Positions 14,927 through 20,907 of a DNA stretch of 20,907 nucleotides are shown in pieces. Source of the stretch: JALWZX01 sp964506905 (GTDB lineage Bacteria > Patescibacteriota > WWE3 > 2-01-FULL-39-13); assembly GCA_964506905.1 (NCBI GenBank), contig CAZDNW010000006.1, forward strand, positions 1 through 20,907. The letters are read 5' to 3'. The translations under genes and the position numbers were made by a program. The notes beneath the pieces are model-generated. The model saw only the letters and a program-made list of their open reading frames with translations. It made no database searches and had not been told where the DNA came from. Position 1 is the first letter of the stretch; each line of letters begins with the position of its first letter.

Positions 14927-15661
14927 ATGTCATTAAATCTAACAAACAAAACCGTGTTAATAACAGGGTCAACGGACGGTTTAGGTAAACTATTGGCAAT
15001 CAATTTGGCAAAAAGCAAATTAAACATAATAGTTCATGGAAGAGATGAAAACCGGCTAAAAGAAACATTAAATGAATTAAACAAAATCAACCCTAGCGGA
15101 ACACATTCATACATATTGTGCGATTTAAACCACCCAAACAAAATAGAGCCATCTTTTTCTGAAATAAAAAATCTCGACATCCTTATAAATAATGCGGGGA
15201 TATGGTTAGAAGGCAACACAATAGATGCAGAGCCAGAAAAAATAACAGACCTTATAAATGTAAATCTGTCCTCATACATACTGATATTTAGAACATTATT
15301 ACCCGCACTTAGGAACTCGGATTTCGGACAGGTATTAAATGTTATCAGTGTCGCTGGGTATGAAATCCCGTGCGGATATTATCATACTATTTATACTGCA
15401 ACAAAATATGGGTTACAGGGATTTAGCGAAGCAACAACAAAAGAATTCGAAAATACCAACATTAGAGTCATGGGATTTTATCCCGGAGGAATGAGCACTT
15501 CACTATTTAAAAAGGCTGGCGAAAATTATTCGCAAAACGAGGGCTGGATGTTTAATCCGCAAGAAGCGGTAGACACTATCTGGTTCATGTTAACAAGAGA
15601 TAAAAAAATTAACATCAAAAGACTTGACCTTGTTAACCACCTAGAGATTCCCCCGTTTTAG
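14927..15661 (+). CDS. Short-chain dehydrogenase/reductase (classical SDR)
   Basis: 244 residues, a normal length for classical SDR enzymes. The nucleotide site is TGSTDGLG (13-20), the fold motif NNAG is at 88-91, and the catalytic set is Ser141 with Tyr156-x3-Lys160 (IYTATKYGLQG), all intact. HGRDENR (37-43) places an Arg after the second strand, which favours NADP(H). YPGGMST (185-191) is the usual post-catalytic loop. The substrate cannot be deduced; neighbours suggest lipid or isoprenoid metabolism only weakly. The next plus-strand element is tRNA-Cys, with no terminator between them. Confidence 0.93.
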   Translation: MSLNLTNKTVLITGSTDGLGKLLAINLAKSKLNIIVHGRDENRLKETLNELNKINPSGTHSYILCDLNHPNKIEPSFSEIKNLDILINNAGIWLEGNTIDAEPEKITDLINVNLSSYILIFRTLLPALRNSDFGQVLNVISVAGYEIPCGYYHTIYTATKYGLQGFSEATTKEFENTNIRVMGFYPGGMSTSLFKKAGENYSQNEGWMFNPQEAVDTIWFMLTRDKKINIKRLDLVNHLEIPPF

Positions 15662-15671
15662 CAATAGTTAA

Positions 15672-15699
15672 TTGTAATATAATCGTTTTCGTTTATAAT
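15672..15699 (+). promoter_or_regulatory. Promoter of tRNA-Cys and the following gene
   Basis: TTGTAA (15672-15677), a 16-nt spacer and a perfect TATAAT (15694-15699) would start transcription near 15706, about 19 nt before the tRNA. A second TATAAT lies at 15678-15683. Confidence 0.5.
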
Positions 15700-15724
15700 A
15701 AAACTGCAATAACAATACAGTTAT

Positions 15725-15799
15725 GGCCCGATAGCCAAGTGGGAAGGCAGGAGTCTGCAAAACTCTTATTCGTGGGTTCGATTCCCACTCGGGCCTCCA
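15725..15799 (+). tRNA. tRNA-Cys (GCA)
   Basis: Acceptor GGCCCGA/TCGGGCC, anticodon stem GGAGT/ACTCT (one G-U) around CTGCAAA (anticodon GCA), T-arm GTGGG/CCCAC with TTCGATT. The discriminator is T, as expected for Cys, and CCA is encoded. The next open reading frame starts 4 nt after the CCA. Confidence 0.96.
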
Positions 15800-15803
15800 T
15801 CAC

Positions 15804-16331
15804 ATGACACAAAAACATTCCTTGCGTGAAGCATTGCAACAACAAACGAATAGTGTATACAGCATTACAGAACCCATACCCGTACATATTAATTGTCCAA
15901 AAGAATTCGTACCAGTGGCAAGTGCTTTAGCACATGAGATAACAGTATTGGGCGGCCCTACTAAGTACATAACTGCAGTTGCAGATATATGTGACAGTTT
16001 GGGATATATCCCACAAAAGCACCCAAACCTATCCGTATACCGCATTTTGATTCCGGCTGGGAATGGGCGGTTTTTGGTCATAGAAATAGACGCCACACAA
16101 GCGCCACAACACAATATTTATCCTTCGAACAATTACACGATATCTTTAGGCGTAACTATTCCCCGAGAACCAACAAGTGGGGAATTTATAATTTACGACA
16201 CCACAAATATGCTACAACTTGATGATGTTGCATTTCTAACTCAAAGGCTAGACAAAATTCACACTGATCCTAAATACATGCACCGAAAAGAGTTTCAAGC
16301 CCTGTTGCCACGAGAGATTTTACTAATGTAG
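15804..16331 (+). CDS. Hypothetical protein directly behind tRNA-Cys, 175 aa
   Basis: I do not recognise this protein. It looks soluble and of mixed alpha/beta type: HEITVLGGPTKYITAVADIC (helix), YRILIPAGNGRFLVIEID (strands), YTISLGVTIP and GEFIIYDTT (strands), LDDVAFLTQRLDKI (helix). No signal peptide or catalytic motif is seen. The start is 4 nt behind the tRNA, so cutting the tRNA from a shared transcript would leave an mRNA with almost no leader and no ribosome-binding site. Orphan and probably lineage-specific. Its end lies 95 nt before groES, with a groES promoter between. Confidence 0.68.
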   Translation: MTQKHSLREALQQQTNSVYSITEPIPVHINCPKEFVPVASALAHEITVLGGPTKYITAVADICDSLGYIPQKHPNLSVYRILIPAGNGRFLVIEIDATQAPQHNIYPSNNYTISLGVTIPREPTSGEFIIYDTTNMLQLDDVAFLTQRLDKIHTDPKYMHRKEFQALLPREILLM

Positions 16332-16358
16332 TTAACGTCTATCACTCGTCCTAAAACA

Positions 16359-16387
16359 TTGACAACGGCCTGCCTCGTTGATATTAT
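16359..16387 (+). promoter_or_regulatory. groES promoter with an inverted repeat in the spacer
   Basis: A perfect TTGACA (16359-16364), a 17-nt spacer and TATTAT (16382-16387) lie 39 nt before the groES ATG. CAACG (16363-16367) and CGTTG (16376-16380) form an inverted repeat inside the promoter, where a bound repressor would block polymerase. No CIRCE element (the HrcA site) is present. Operator role is inferred from position. Confidence 0.6.
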
Positions 16388-16426
16388 TTATCACGAGATA
16401 AAAGTATAACTGAATAAAAGTCTGTT

Positions 16427-16720
16427 ATGAAAATTAAACCTTTATCAGATAGAGTTGTCTTAAAACTGCTGACACCGCAAGACACAACCAAAGGTGGAAT
16501 TATCTTGCCAGAAGAAGCTCAAGAAGAGTCACATATGGCAGAAGTGATAGCAGTCGGTACTGGCAAATTTACTGAAACGGGGCAACTTATTAAACCGAGC
16601 GTACAAATCGGTCAAAAAGTTTTAATTAGTGGTAAATGGGCCGGAAATACTGTAACATTAGACGGCACAGAATATAAAATAGTTAATGATTCGGATATTT
16701 TAGCAGTTTTAGAAGATTAA
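16427..16720 (+). CDS. groES: Co-chaperonin GroES
   Basis: 97 residues, the family length. KIKPLSDRVVLK opens the fold, the mobile loop carries GGIIL (23-27), which docks into GroEL, and the body shows AEVIAVGTGK and GQKVLISG. It forms the seven-membered lid that closes the GroEL folding chamber in the cytoplasm. No ribosome-binding site is evident before the ATG. groEL follows after 186 nt, a wider gap than usual and one that holds a possible second promoter. Confidence 0.97.
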   Translation: MKIKPLSDRVVLKLLTPQDTTKGGIILPEEAQEESHMAEVIAVGTGKFTETGQLIKPSVQIGQKVLISGKWAGNTVTLDGTEYKIVNDSDILAVLED

Positions 16721-16773
16721 GGGGAATTCAACAACCGTGCTATTTTAATGGTTGTAGTTAACAAACACTCCCC
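16721..16773 (+). other. Imperfect hairpin between groES and groEL
   Basis: GGGGA (16721-16725) pairs with TCCCC (16769-16773), and ACAACC (16731-16736) with GGTTGT (16750-16755), an interrupted two-part stem beginning right after the groES stop. No U tract follows, so mRNA processing or partial attenuation fits better than full termination. Confidence 0.3.
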
Positions 16774-16794
16774 TATTAAATTTCAAACACGGGA

Positions 16795-16800
16795 TATAAT
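16795..16800 (+). promoter_or_regulatory. Possible -10 element of a groEL promoter
   Basis: A perfect TATAAT is framed by GGGA and TCCC (16791-16804). No -35 match lies at normal spacing, so a separate groEL promoter is only possible. It would give a leader of about 100 nt that contains the hairpin at 16860-16891. Confidence 0.25.
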
Positions 16801-16859
16801 TCCCATAAATAATTATGAGTTTATTTTAGTTTATTAGTTAGATTATAAGTATAAAATTC

Positions 16860-16891
16860 GAAGCATTAGAATGTATTTTTCTAATAGCTTC
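16860..16891 (+). promoter_or_regulatory. Hairpin in the groEL leader
   Basis: GAAGC-ATTAG (16860-16869) pairs with CTAAT-A-GCTTC (16881-16891): 10 pairs with one bulged A and an 11-nt loop. It ends 15 nt before the groEL ATG at 16907 and its loop contains the upstream in-frame ATG at 16871. It could act as a heat-sensitive or stability element. Confidence 0.35.
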
Positions 16892-16906
16892 ACAAAACAA
16901 AGTAGT

Positions 16907-18535
16907 ATGGCAGCAAAAAAGATTATCTACGACCAAGATGCAAGAAAAAAACTTAAAGAAGGTGTAGATGCATTAGCAAATGCAGTCGGTGCAACCATGG
17001 GGCCTTTAGGCAGAAATGTAGGTCTCGAAAAATCATGGGGTGCACCAACAATAACCCACGACGGAGTAACCGTTGCAAAAGAAGTTGAATTAAAAGATAA
17101 ATTTGAAAACATGGGCGCAAAATTAGTGCTAGAAGCGGCAACAAAAACCAATGATGTTGCTGGTGATGGTACAACTTCGGCAACCGTATTAGCTCAGGCA
17201 TTAGTAGATGCTGGATTAAGAAATGTTGAAGCTGGTGCAAACCCAATGTTAATAAGACGCGGTTTAGAACAAGCTGTAAAAGAAGTCGTAAACGAATTAC
17301 GATCAATGTCAAAAGAAATAAAAACAAAAGAGCAACAAGCACAAGTCGCAACAAATTCAGCTCAAGATGAGGAAATCGGAAACATTATTGCCGAAGCAAT
17401 AGAAAAAGTCGGATCAGACGGTGTTATAACCGTAGAAGAAGGTCGAAGTTTAGACCTCGAACTAGAAACTAAAGAAGGTATGAACTTTGATCAAGGGTAC
17501 TTGTCACCCTACTTCGTTACAGACCCAGAAAAAATGATAGCAGAAATAGAAGACGCATATATCTTAATCACCGATAAAAAGATAAGTAATATACAAGATA
17601 TAGTTCCTATGCTTGAGAACTTAGTTAAAATAACACAAAACTTAGTAATAATTGCAGAAGATGTAGAATCACAAGCATTAGCAACATTAGTTGTTAACAA
17701 ACTAAGAGGGTCACTTAAAGTTTTGGCGATTAAAGCGCCTGGATTTGGCGATAGAAGAAAAGCAATGCTTGAAGATATTGCAATAGTTACCGGCGGTACA
17801 GTAATCAGTGAAGATACAGGAAGAAAATTAGATTCTGTATCAATAGAGGATTTAGGTAGAGCAGACAAAGTCATTTCGACAAAAGACGAAACAACAATAG
17901 TTGGCGGAAAAGGTTCAAAATCCGACATAGATGCAAGAGTAGAACAAATAAAAAGAGCAATTGACGAATCTACAAGCGATTATGACCGCGAAAAATTACA
18001 AGAAAGATTAGCCAAGTTAGTCGGTGGCGTTGCAATAATCAGAGTTGGCGCAGCAACAGAAGCGGAAATGAAAGAAAAGAAATATAGAGTTGAAGACGCT
18101 GTTAATGCCACTCAAGCAGCGGTAGCAGAAGGTATTGTTCCAGGTGGTGGAATAGCCTATCTAAAAGCCCGAAAAGTATTAGAAAAGACAAAATTAGAAG
18201 GCGATGAAAAAGTCGGTGCAACAATTTTATTTGAGGCATTAGAAAAGCCATTTAGAAAAATCTTATCTAATGCAGGATTAGAACCAGGCAGATATATAAA
18301 AGAAATCGAAGAAAACCTAGATAAAAACTTAGGTTTAAATGTTTTAACAGGTGAACTATCTGACATGATAGAAGCTGGCGTTATCGATCCTGTAAGAGTT
18401 ACAAGAACAGCAGTAGAAAATGCTGTTAGCGTAACTATAAGCATACTAACAACGGACGCACTCATAGCAGAAGAACCAGAAGATAAGCCAGAACCACCAG
18501 TACCCGCTGGCGGCGGAATGCCTGGCATGATGTAA
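16907..18535 (+). CDS. groEL: Chaperonin GroEL (Hsp60)
   Basis: 542 residues from the MAAKKIIYD start, which aligns with E. coli numbering. ATP-site residues are present: Asp52 (THDGVTVAKE), GDGTT (86-90, Asp87), and the catalytic Asp398 equivalent in VEDAVNATQAA, followed by EGIVPGGG. The C-terminal tail is GGGMPGMM. It forms the cytoplasmic double-ring folding chamber used with GroES. An in-frame ATG at 16871 would add 12 unusual residues and lies in a hairpin loop, so I reject it. Two positions differ from common sequences: Leu34 in GPLGRN (usually Lys) and His51 (usually Lys or Asn). A strong terminator follows. Confidence 0.98.
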   Translation: MAAKKIIYDQDARKKLKEGVDALANAVGATMGPLGRNVGLEKSWGAPTITHDGVTVAKEVELKDKFENMGAKLVLEAATKTNDVAGDGTTSATVLAQALVDAGLRNVEAGANPMLIRRGLEQAVKEVVNELRSMSKEIKTKEQQAQVATNSAQDEEIGNIIAEAIEKVGSDGVITVEEGRSLDLELETKEGMNFDQGYLSPYFVTDPEKMIAEIEDAYILITDKKISNIQDIVPMLENLVKITQNLVIIAEDVESQALATLVVNKLRGSLKVLAIKAPGFGDRRKAMLEDIAIVTGGTVISEDTGRKLDSVSIEDLGRADKVISTKDETTIVGGKGSKSDIDARVEQIKRAIDESTSDYDREKLQERLAKLVGGVAIIRVGAATEAEMKEKKYRVEDAVNATQAAVAEGIVPGGGIAYLKARKVLEKTKLEGDEKVGATILFEALEKPFRKILSNAGLEPGRYIKEIEENLDKNLGLNVLTGELSDMIEAGVIDPVRVTRTAVENAVSVTISILTTDALIAEEPEDKPEPPVPAGGGMPGMM

Positions 18536-18555
18536 TTACAACTATAAAAAGTGCA

Positions 18556-18580
18556 AAGGCGGGGCTTTCAGCCCCGCCTT
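18556..18580 (+). terminator. Strong terminator after groEL
   Basis: AAGGCGGGGC (18556-18565) pairs perfectly with GCCCCGCCTT (18571-18580) around TTTCA. It is the most GC-rich stem in the window. The tail reads CTATTT, as after the terminator at 5111-5140. Confidence 0.88.
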
Positions 18581-18678
18581 CTATTTGTATAAACAAACTC
18601 ACCTAACACAAATCAGCACTAACTTAAATTTCTTCCAACAAGAAAACTAAATAAACCGCACCAGTTTCTATTAAAAAC

Positions 18679-18707
18679 TTTATACCTTAAGTTTTTTCTG
18701 TTAAACT
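18679..18707 (+). promoter_or_regulatory. Promoter of the propeller-like gene, leaderless type
   Basis: TTTATA (18679-18684), a 17-nt spacer ending in TGT, and TAAACT (18702-18707) form an extended -10 promoter. The ATG at 18714 follows 6 nt later. Confidence 0.5.
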
Positions 18708-18713
18708 TAACAC

Positions 18714-20114
18714 ATGAAAAAACCTGCCTTTTTCAATAAAAGAAAGACGTTAAATGCCATAACAACAAAGCCAGAAAGTAATAACGAATCGCCAAGAGAC
18801 AAGATACATAAAGATGACGAGTTTGCTAAGAAGAATTCATTATTATCACCTTCAGCAATAAAAAAAATAATCATAGCAGTGGTAGGAATATCAGCGTTTT
18901 TCGCGATTATATTAGCAATTATAATCATTTATAAAAACATAACCGCACCAAATGTAAATGTAAAAATAGAAAAACATTTAGTTTGTCAAAACAACGCCTG
19001 CATAGAAATCCCCGGTGCAGGAACAAATGAATGTCAAACCAACTCCGAATGCGTTCAAACAAAAACAGAAGATGTCCCAAGTTTTGCATATATCAAGGAC
19101 GATTCGAGTATCTACACTGCTCTAGTTAACGGTGAAGATAAAAAGAAAATCCTGTCCATCCAAAACGACACGCAGAACTTTACAACTTTAACCTGGAAAT
19201 CTGAAAACTTTCTAACCTACTCTAAATGCTCAAAAAGAAAACAAAACATGTGTACTATAGAAACATTAAATTTGCAAAATAGATCTATAACTCCTGAAAC
19301 AGCACAAACAAAAGCCATAAACATACGCAAGATAAAATTCAGCAACGATAAAAAATATCTTGCATATATCGGCGAAACCAATAGCACCTCAATACCAGAT
19401 GGAGAAACAACCCCACTTCCCCAGTTAACATTCTACTTAAAAGCAGGCGCGGTAACTCAAGAATTAAAAACAATAACCAGTAATGTAGATCCATCCAACA
19501 CACAAACACGAATATTATTCACACCAAAAAACGATTATGTAGTCTTTTCGGCAATAAACACAAATTTGGCTTATAATAAGAAAAAACGCACAACATTAGT
19601 AACAAACACACCTAATATATATGTTTTCCAAATAAACGGTGTCCTGATAGATCAAATCTCAAATGCTAGTGACCCGTTTCTTATAGAAAATACATCTATT
19701 GGATTTTCTAAAAACGGAAGATTGTATTATAAAAAAATAGGCACAAATGCAGAAACTCAAATTACAACATTTAATCAAAGTTACAACCCCGTAATCTCTT
19801 TTGATAAAAAGAACATAGCCTACTGGAAAAACGAGGGCGGTTTTAGTGATGTATTGTTAGGAATATACAACATAGACCTAAGTATACATCGAAACATCTT
19901 AAGGGGTGTTATTTTGCCTTCGTGGGTAACAAACGATTCTATTGTTGGCGTAAAAGCAGATGGTTGCATAGGGCAAGCTTGCTTACTCTACGAATTCCAA
20001 ACGACGAGTCTAGTTTTAGTAAATGTAAACACCGGAAATGTTAAAATAATAGATCAAGGGAAATTTATATCAGACATTGATTACTTAAATAATACACAAA
20101 CAAATTTTAATTAG
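18714..20114 (+). CDS. Membrane-anchored TolB/WD40-like beta-propeller protein
   Basis: 466 residues. A polar cytoplasmic start (1-48) leads to one membrane helix (about 49-73). Outside it, four cysteines at 91, 96, 107 and 113 (VCQNNACIEIPGAGTNEC then NSEC) form a small probable disulfide knot that I recall from other CPR surface proteins. Residues 123-460 contain repeated four-stranded blade-like units (PSFAYIKDDSSIYTALV, NDKKYLAYIGETN, NDYVVFSAINTN, FDKKNIAYWKNEGG), as in TolB-type propellers. Propellers bind protein partners; the ligand is unknown. The PrgI-family gene starts 17 nt after its stop, so the two are probably one operon and may both belong to a secretion-type envelope complex. 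Confidence 0.78.
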   Translation: MKKPAFFNKRKTLNAITTKPESNNESPRDKIHKDDEFAKKNSLLSPSAIKKIIIAVVGISAFFAIILAIIIIYKNITAPNVNVKIEKHLVCQNNACIEIPGAGTNECQTNSECVQTKTEDVPSFAYIKDDSSIYTALVNGEDKKKILSIQNDTQNFTTLTWKSENFLTYSKCSKRKQNMCTIETLNLQNRSITPETAQTKAINIRKIKFSNDKKYLAYIGETNSTSIPDGETTPLPQLTFYLKAGAVTQELKTITSNVDPSNTQTRILFTPKNDYVVFSAINTNLAYNKKKRTTLVTNTPNIYVFQINGVLIDQISNASDPFLIENTSIGFSKNGRLYYKKIGTNAETQITTFNQSYNPVISFDKKNIAYWKNEGGFSDVLLGIYNIDLSIHRNILRGVILPSWVTNDSIVGVKADGCIGQACLLYEFQTTSLVLVNVNTGNVKIIDQGKFISDIDYLNNTQTNFN

Positions 20115-20131
20115 TTGTACCAATAAGTCTC

Positions 20132-20907
20132 ATGCCTATAGAAGAATCTGCAGCAAACATGATAAATGCCGGACGAAAACATCCGGTTCCACAAAATGTT
20201 ATGGATGTTGAATTTAAGGTTGTTGGTGATTTAACGGTTAGACAGGTAATGTATTTATTTGCTGGAGGAATGCTCGTTTTTATATTTTTTAAATCGGGGT
20301 TGCCTTTTATTTGGCGATGGTTTTTTATGATAGCAACAGGAATTCTCGCAATCGCAGTAGCATTTATACCTATCCAAGAACGCGGCCTAGATAAGTGGTT
20401 AGTTAGTTTCCTTTCTGCGATAAAAAACCCAACACAGCGTGTTTGGCGAAAATCATATAACCCTCCAGAATATTTTCTCTCTGATTACGCACAAATTATA
20501 AAGAACGAAATAATAACATTGACCCCTGCAAAAAGTAGAAGTAAATTAGACGAATACCTAGGCACACAAACATCTGAAATAGATTATGACGAAAACGAAT
20601 TAAAATCTTTAGAAAATATACGCAGTTTATACACATCAACAACTCCGGTTACCGAAAAATTAAAAGGAGAGGTAAAACTTCCCACACTTGCCGAAATTCA
20701 CAAAGACGAAATGACATCAAAAGTTTCAATGGTCTCTGGCGAATCCGTAAATAGAGCCTTGCACACCGTACCAAAATCCCAAGATAAGGATATAGAAATT
20801 AATGTAAAATCTAAAATGCCAGATACAATTATTTTAAGCGACATAAATGATATGAAAAAACAAGAAGATGTACTAAAAAAACAAATAACCGACCTACTAA
20901 AAACAAC
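20132..20907 (+). CDS. PrgI-family membrane protein, 3' end cut by the window edge
   Basis: The frame is open from ATG 20132 to the window end (258 codons). VPQNVMDVEFKVVGDLTVRQ (19-38) is the PrgI-family opening, followed by two membrane helices (about 39-54 and 62-81) and QERGLDKWL (82-90). The remainder is polar, with helix-forming stretches near the cut. In Gram-positive and CPR type IV secretion-like loci this small two-helix protein usually sits just before the VirB4-type ATPase, and is thought to take a VirB3-like place in the channel. It is longer than a minimal PrgI because of the polar C-terminal extension. No ribosome-binding site is evident; translation may depend on the gene upstream. 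Confidence 0.82.
   Translation, partial: MPIEESAANMINAGRKHPVPQNVMDVEFKVVGDLTVRQVMYLFAGGMLVFIFFKSGLPFIWRWFFMIATGILAIAVAFIPIQERGLDKWLVSFLSAIKNPTQRVWRKSYNPPEYFLSDYAQIIKNEIITLTPAKSRSKLDEYLGTQTSEIDYDENELKSLENIRSLYTSTTPVTEKLKGEVKLPTLAEIHKDEMTSKVSMVSGESVNRALHTVPKSQDKDIEINVKSKMPDTIILSDINDMKKQEDVLKKQITDLLKT

Noticed and set aside
15800..16114. 104-aa minus-strand open frame, and another at 15693-15887 running through tRNA-Cys
   Set aside because: One is antisense to the frame at 15804-16331, which has the better context; the other crosses a tRNA gene.
16871..16906. Upstream in-frame ATG as the groEL start
   Set aside because: It would add 12 residues unlike any GroEL start; MAAKK at 16907 aligns residue for residue with E. 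coli numbering.
16953..17354. Leucine-rich 133-aa open frame on the minus strand
   Set aside because: It lies entirely inside groEL; its Leu richness comes from the complement of A-rich groEL codons.
1..20907. UGA recoding as in Gracilibacteria or Absconditabacteria
   Set aside because: All genes read through with the standard code, glycine is encoded by GGN, and no in-frame TGA is needed. TGA is rare as a stop (one case, followed at once by TAA), which does not prove recoding.
1..20907. Search for CRISPR arrays, insertion sequences, prophage or integron features
   Set aside because: No spaced direct repeats, transposase, integrase or terminal inverted repeats were seen, and the two tRNA genes show no duplicated 3' end as attachment site.

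Overview
The window is AT-rich, densely packed chromosomal sequence from a bacterium with a standard genetic code. It most likely comes from a Candidate Phyla Radiation (Patescibacteria) lineage. The arguments are gene families that I recall as typical of that group: a PrgI-family protein preceded by a membrane-anchored propeller-like protein, a VirD4/HerA-like ATPase without membrane segments, cysteine-ladder zinc-ribbon proteins, PEGA-SH3 and DUF5684 membrane proteins, and many short or orphan genes. A more exact placement (Dojkabacteria- or Microgenomates-like) would be a guess. I see no insertion sequence, phage, CRISPR array or rRNA.

Layout. 1-54: start of a minus-strand gene that leaves the window. 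197-1249: an orphan gene. 1335-3581 (minus): a HelD-like helicase. 3794-5089: a membrane-anchored DUF4377-Gmad2-META protein with a strong terminator. 5230-6645: a helical-repeat protein, convergent with a three-gene minus-strand envelope set (9077 back to 6659: PEGA-SH3 protein, four-helix membrane protein, membrane-anchored small protein). 9331-9406: tRNA-Phe, then a DUF5684 membrane protein (9502-9978) with the window's strongest Shine-Dalgarno site. 10077-11559: two overlapping zinc-ribbon genes that share one cysteine register. 11572-14848 (minus): polyprenyl synthetase followed by a VirD4/HerA-like ATPase. 14927-15661: an SDR oxidoreductase divergent from the synthetase. 15725-15799: tRNA-Cys, with an orphan gene starting 4 nt after its CCA. 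16427-18535: groES and groEL. 18714-20907: a membrane-anchored beta-propeller-like protein followed by a truncated PrgI-family gene. No gene-free stretch exceeds 300 bases; the longest is 9078-9330, which holds two promoters facing outward.

The most unusual genome-scale signal is expression architecture. Eight genes have a recognisable -10 element only 6 to 9 nt before the start codon, five of them with a -35 match at 16 to 18 nt, so their mRNAs should be leaderless or nearly so. A second class uses tRNA-linked or SD-led starts. Functionally the window mixes surface and envelope proteins (DUF4377-Gmad2-META, PEGA-SH3, propeller, PrgI), a possible DNA- or protein-translocation ATPase, isoprenoid chain synthesis and core chaperonins. 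No single pathway links all of them.
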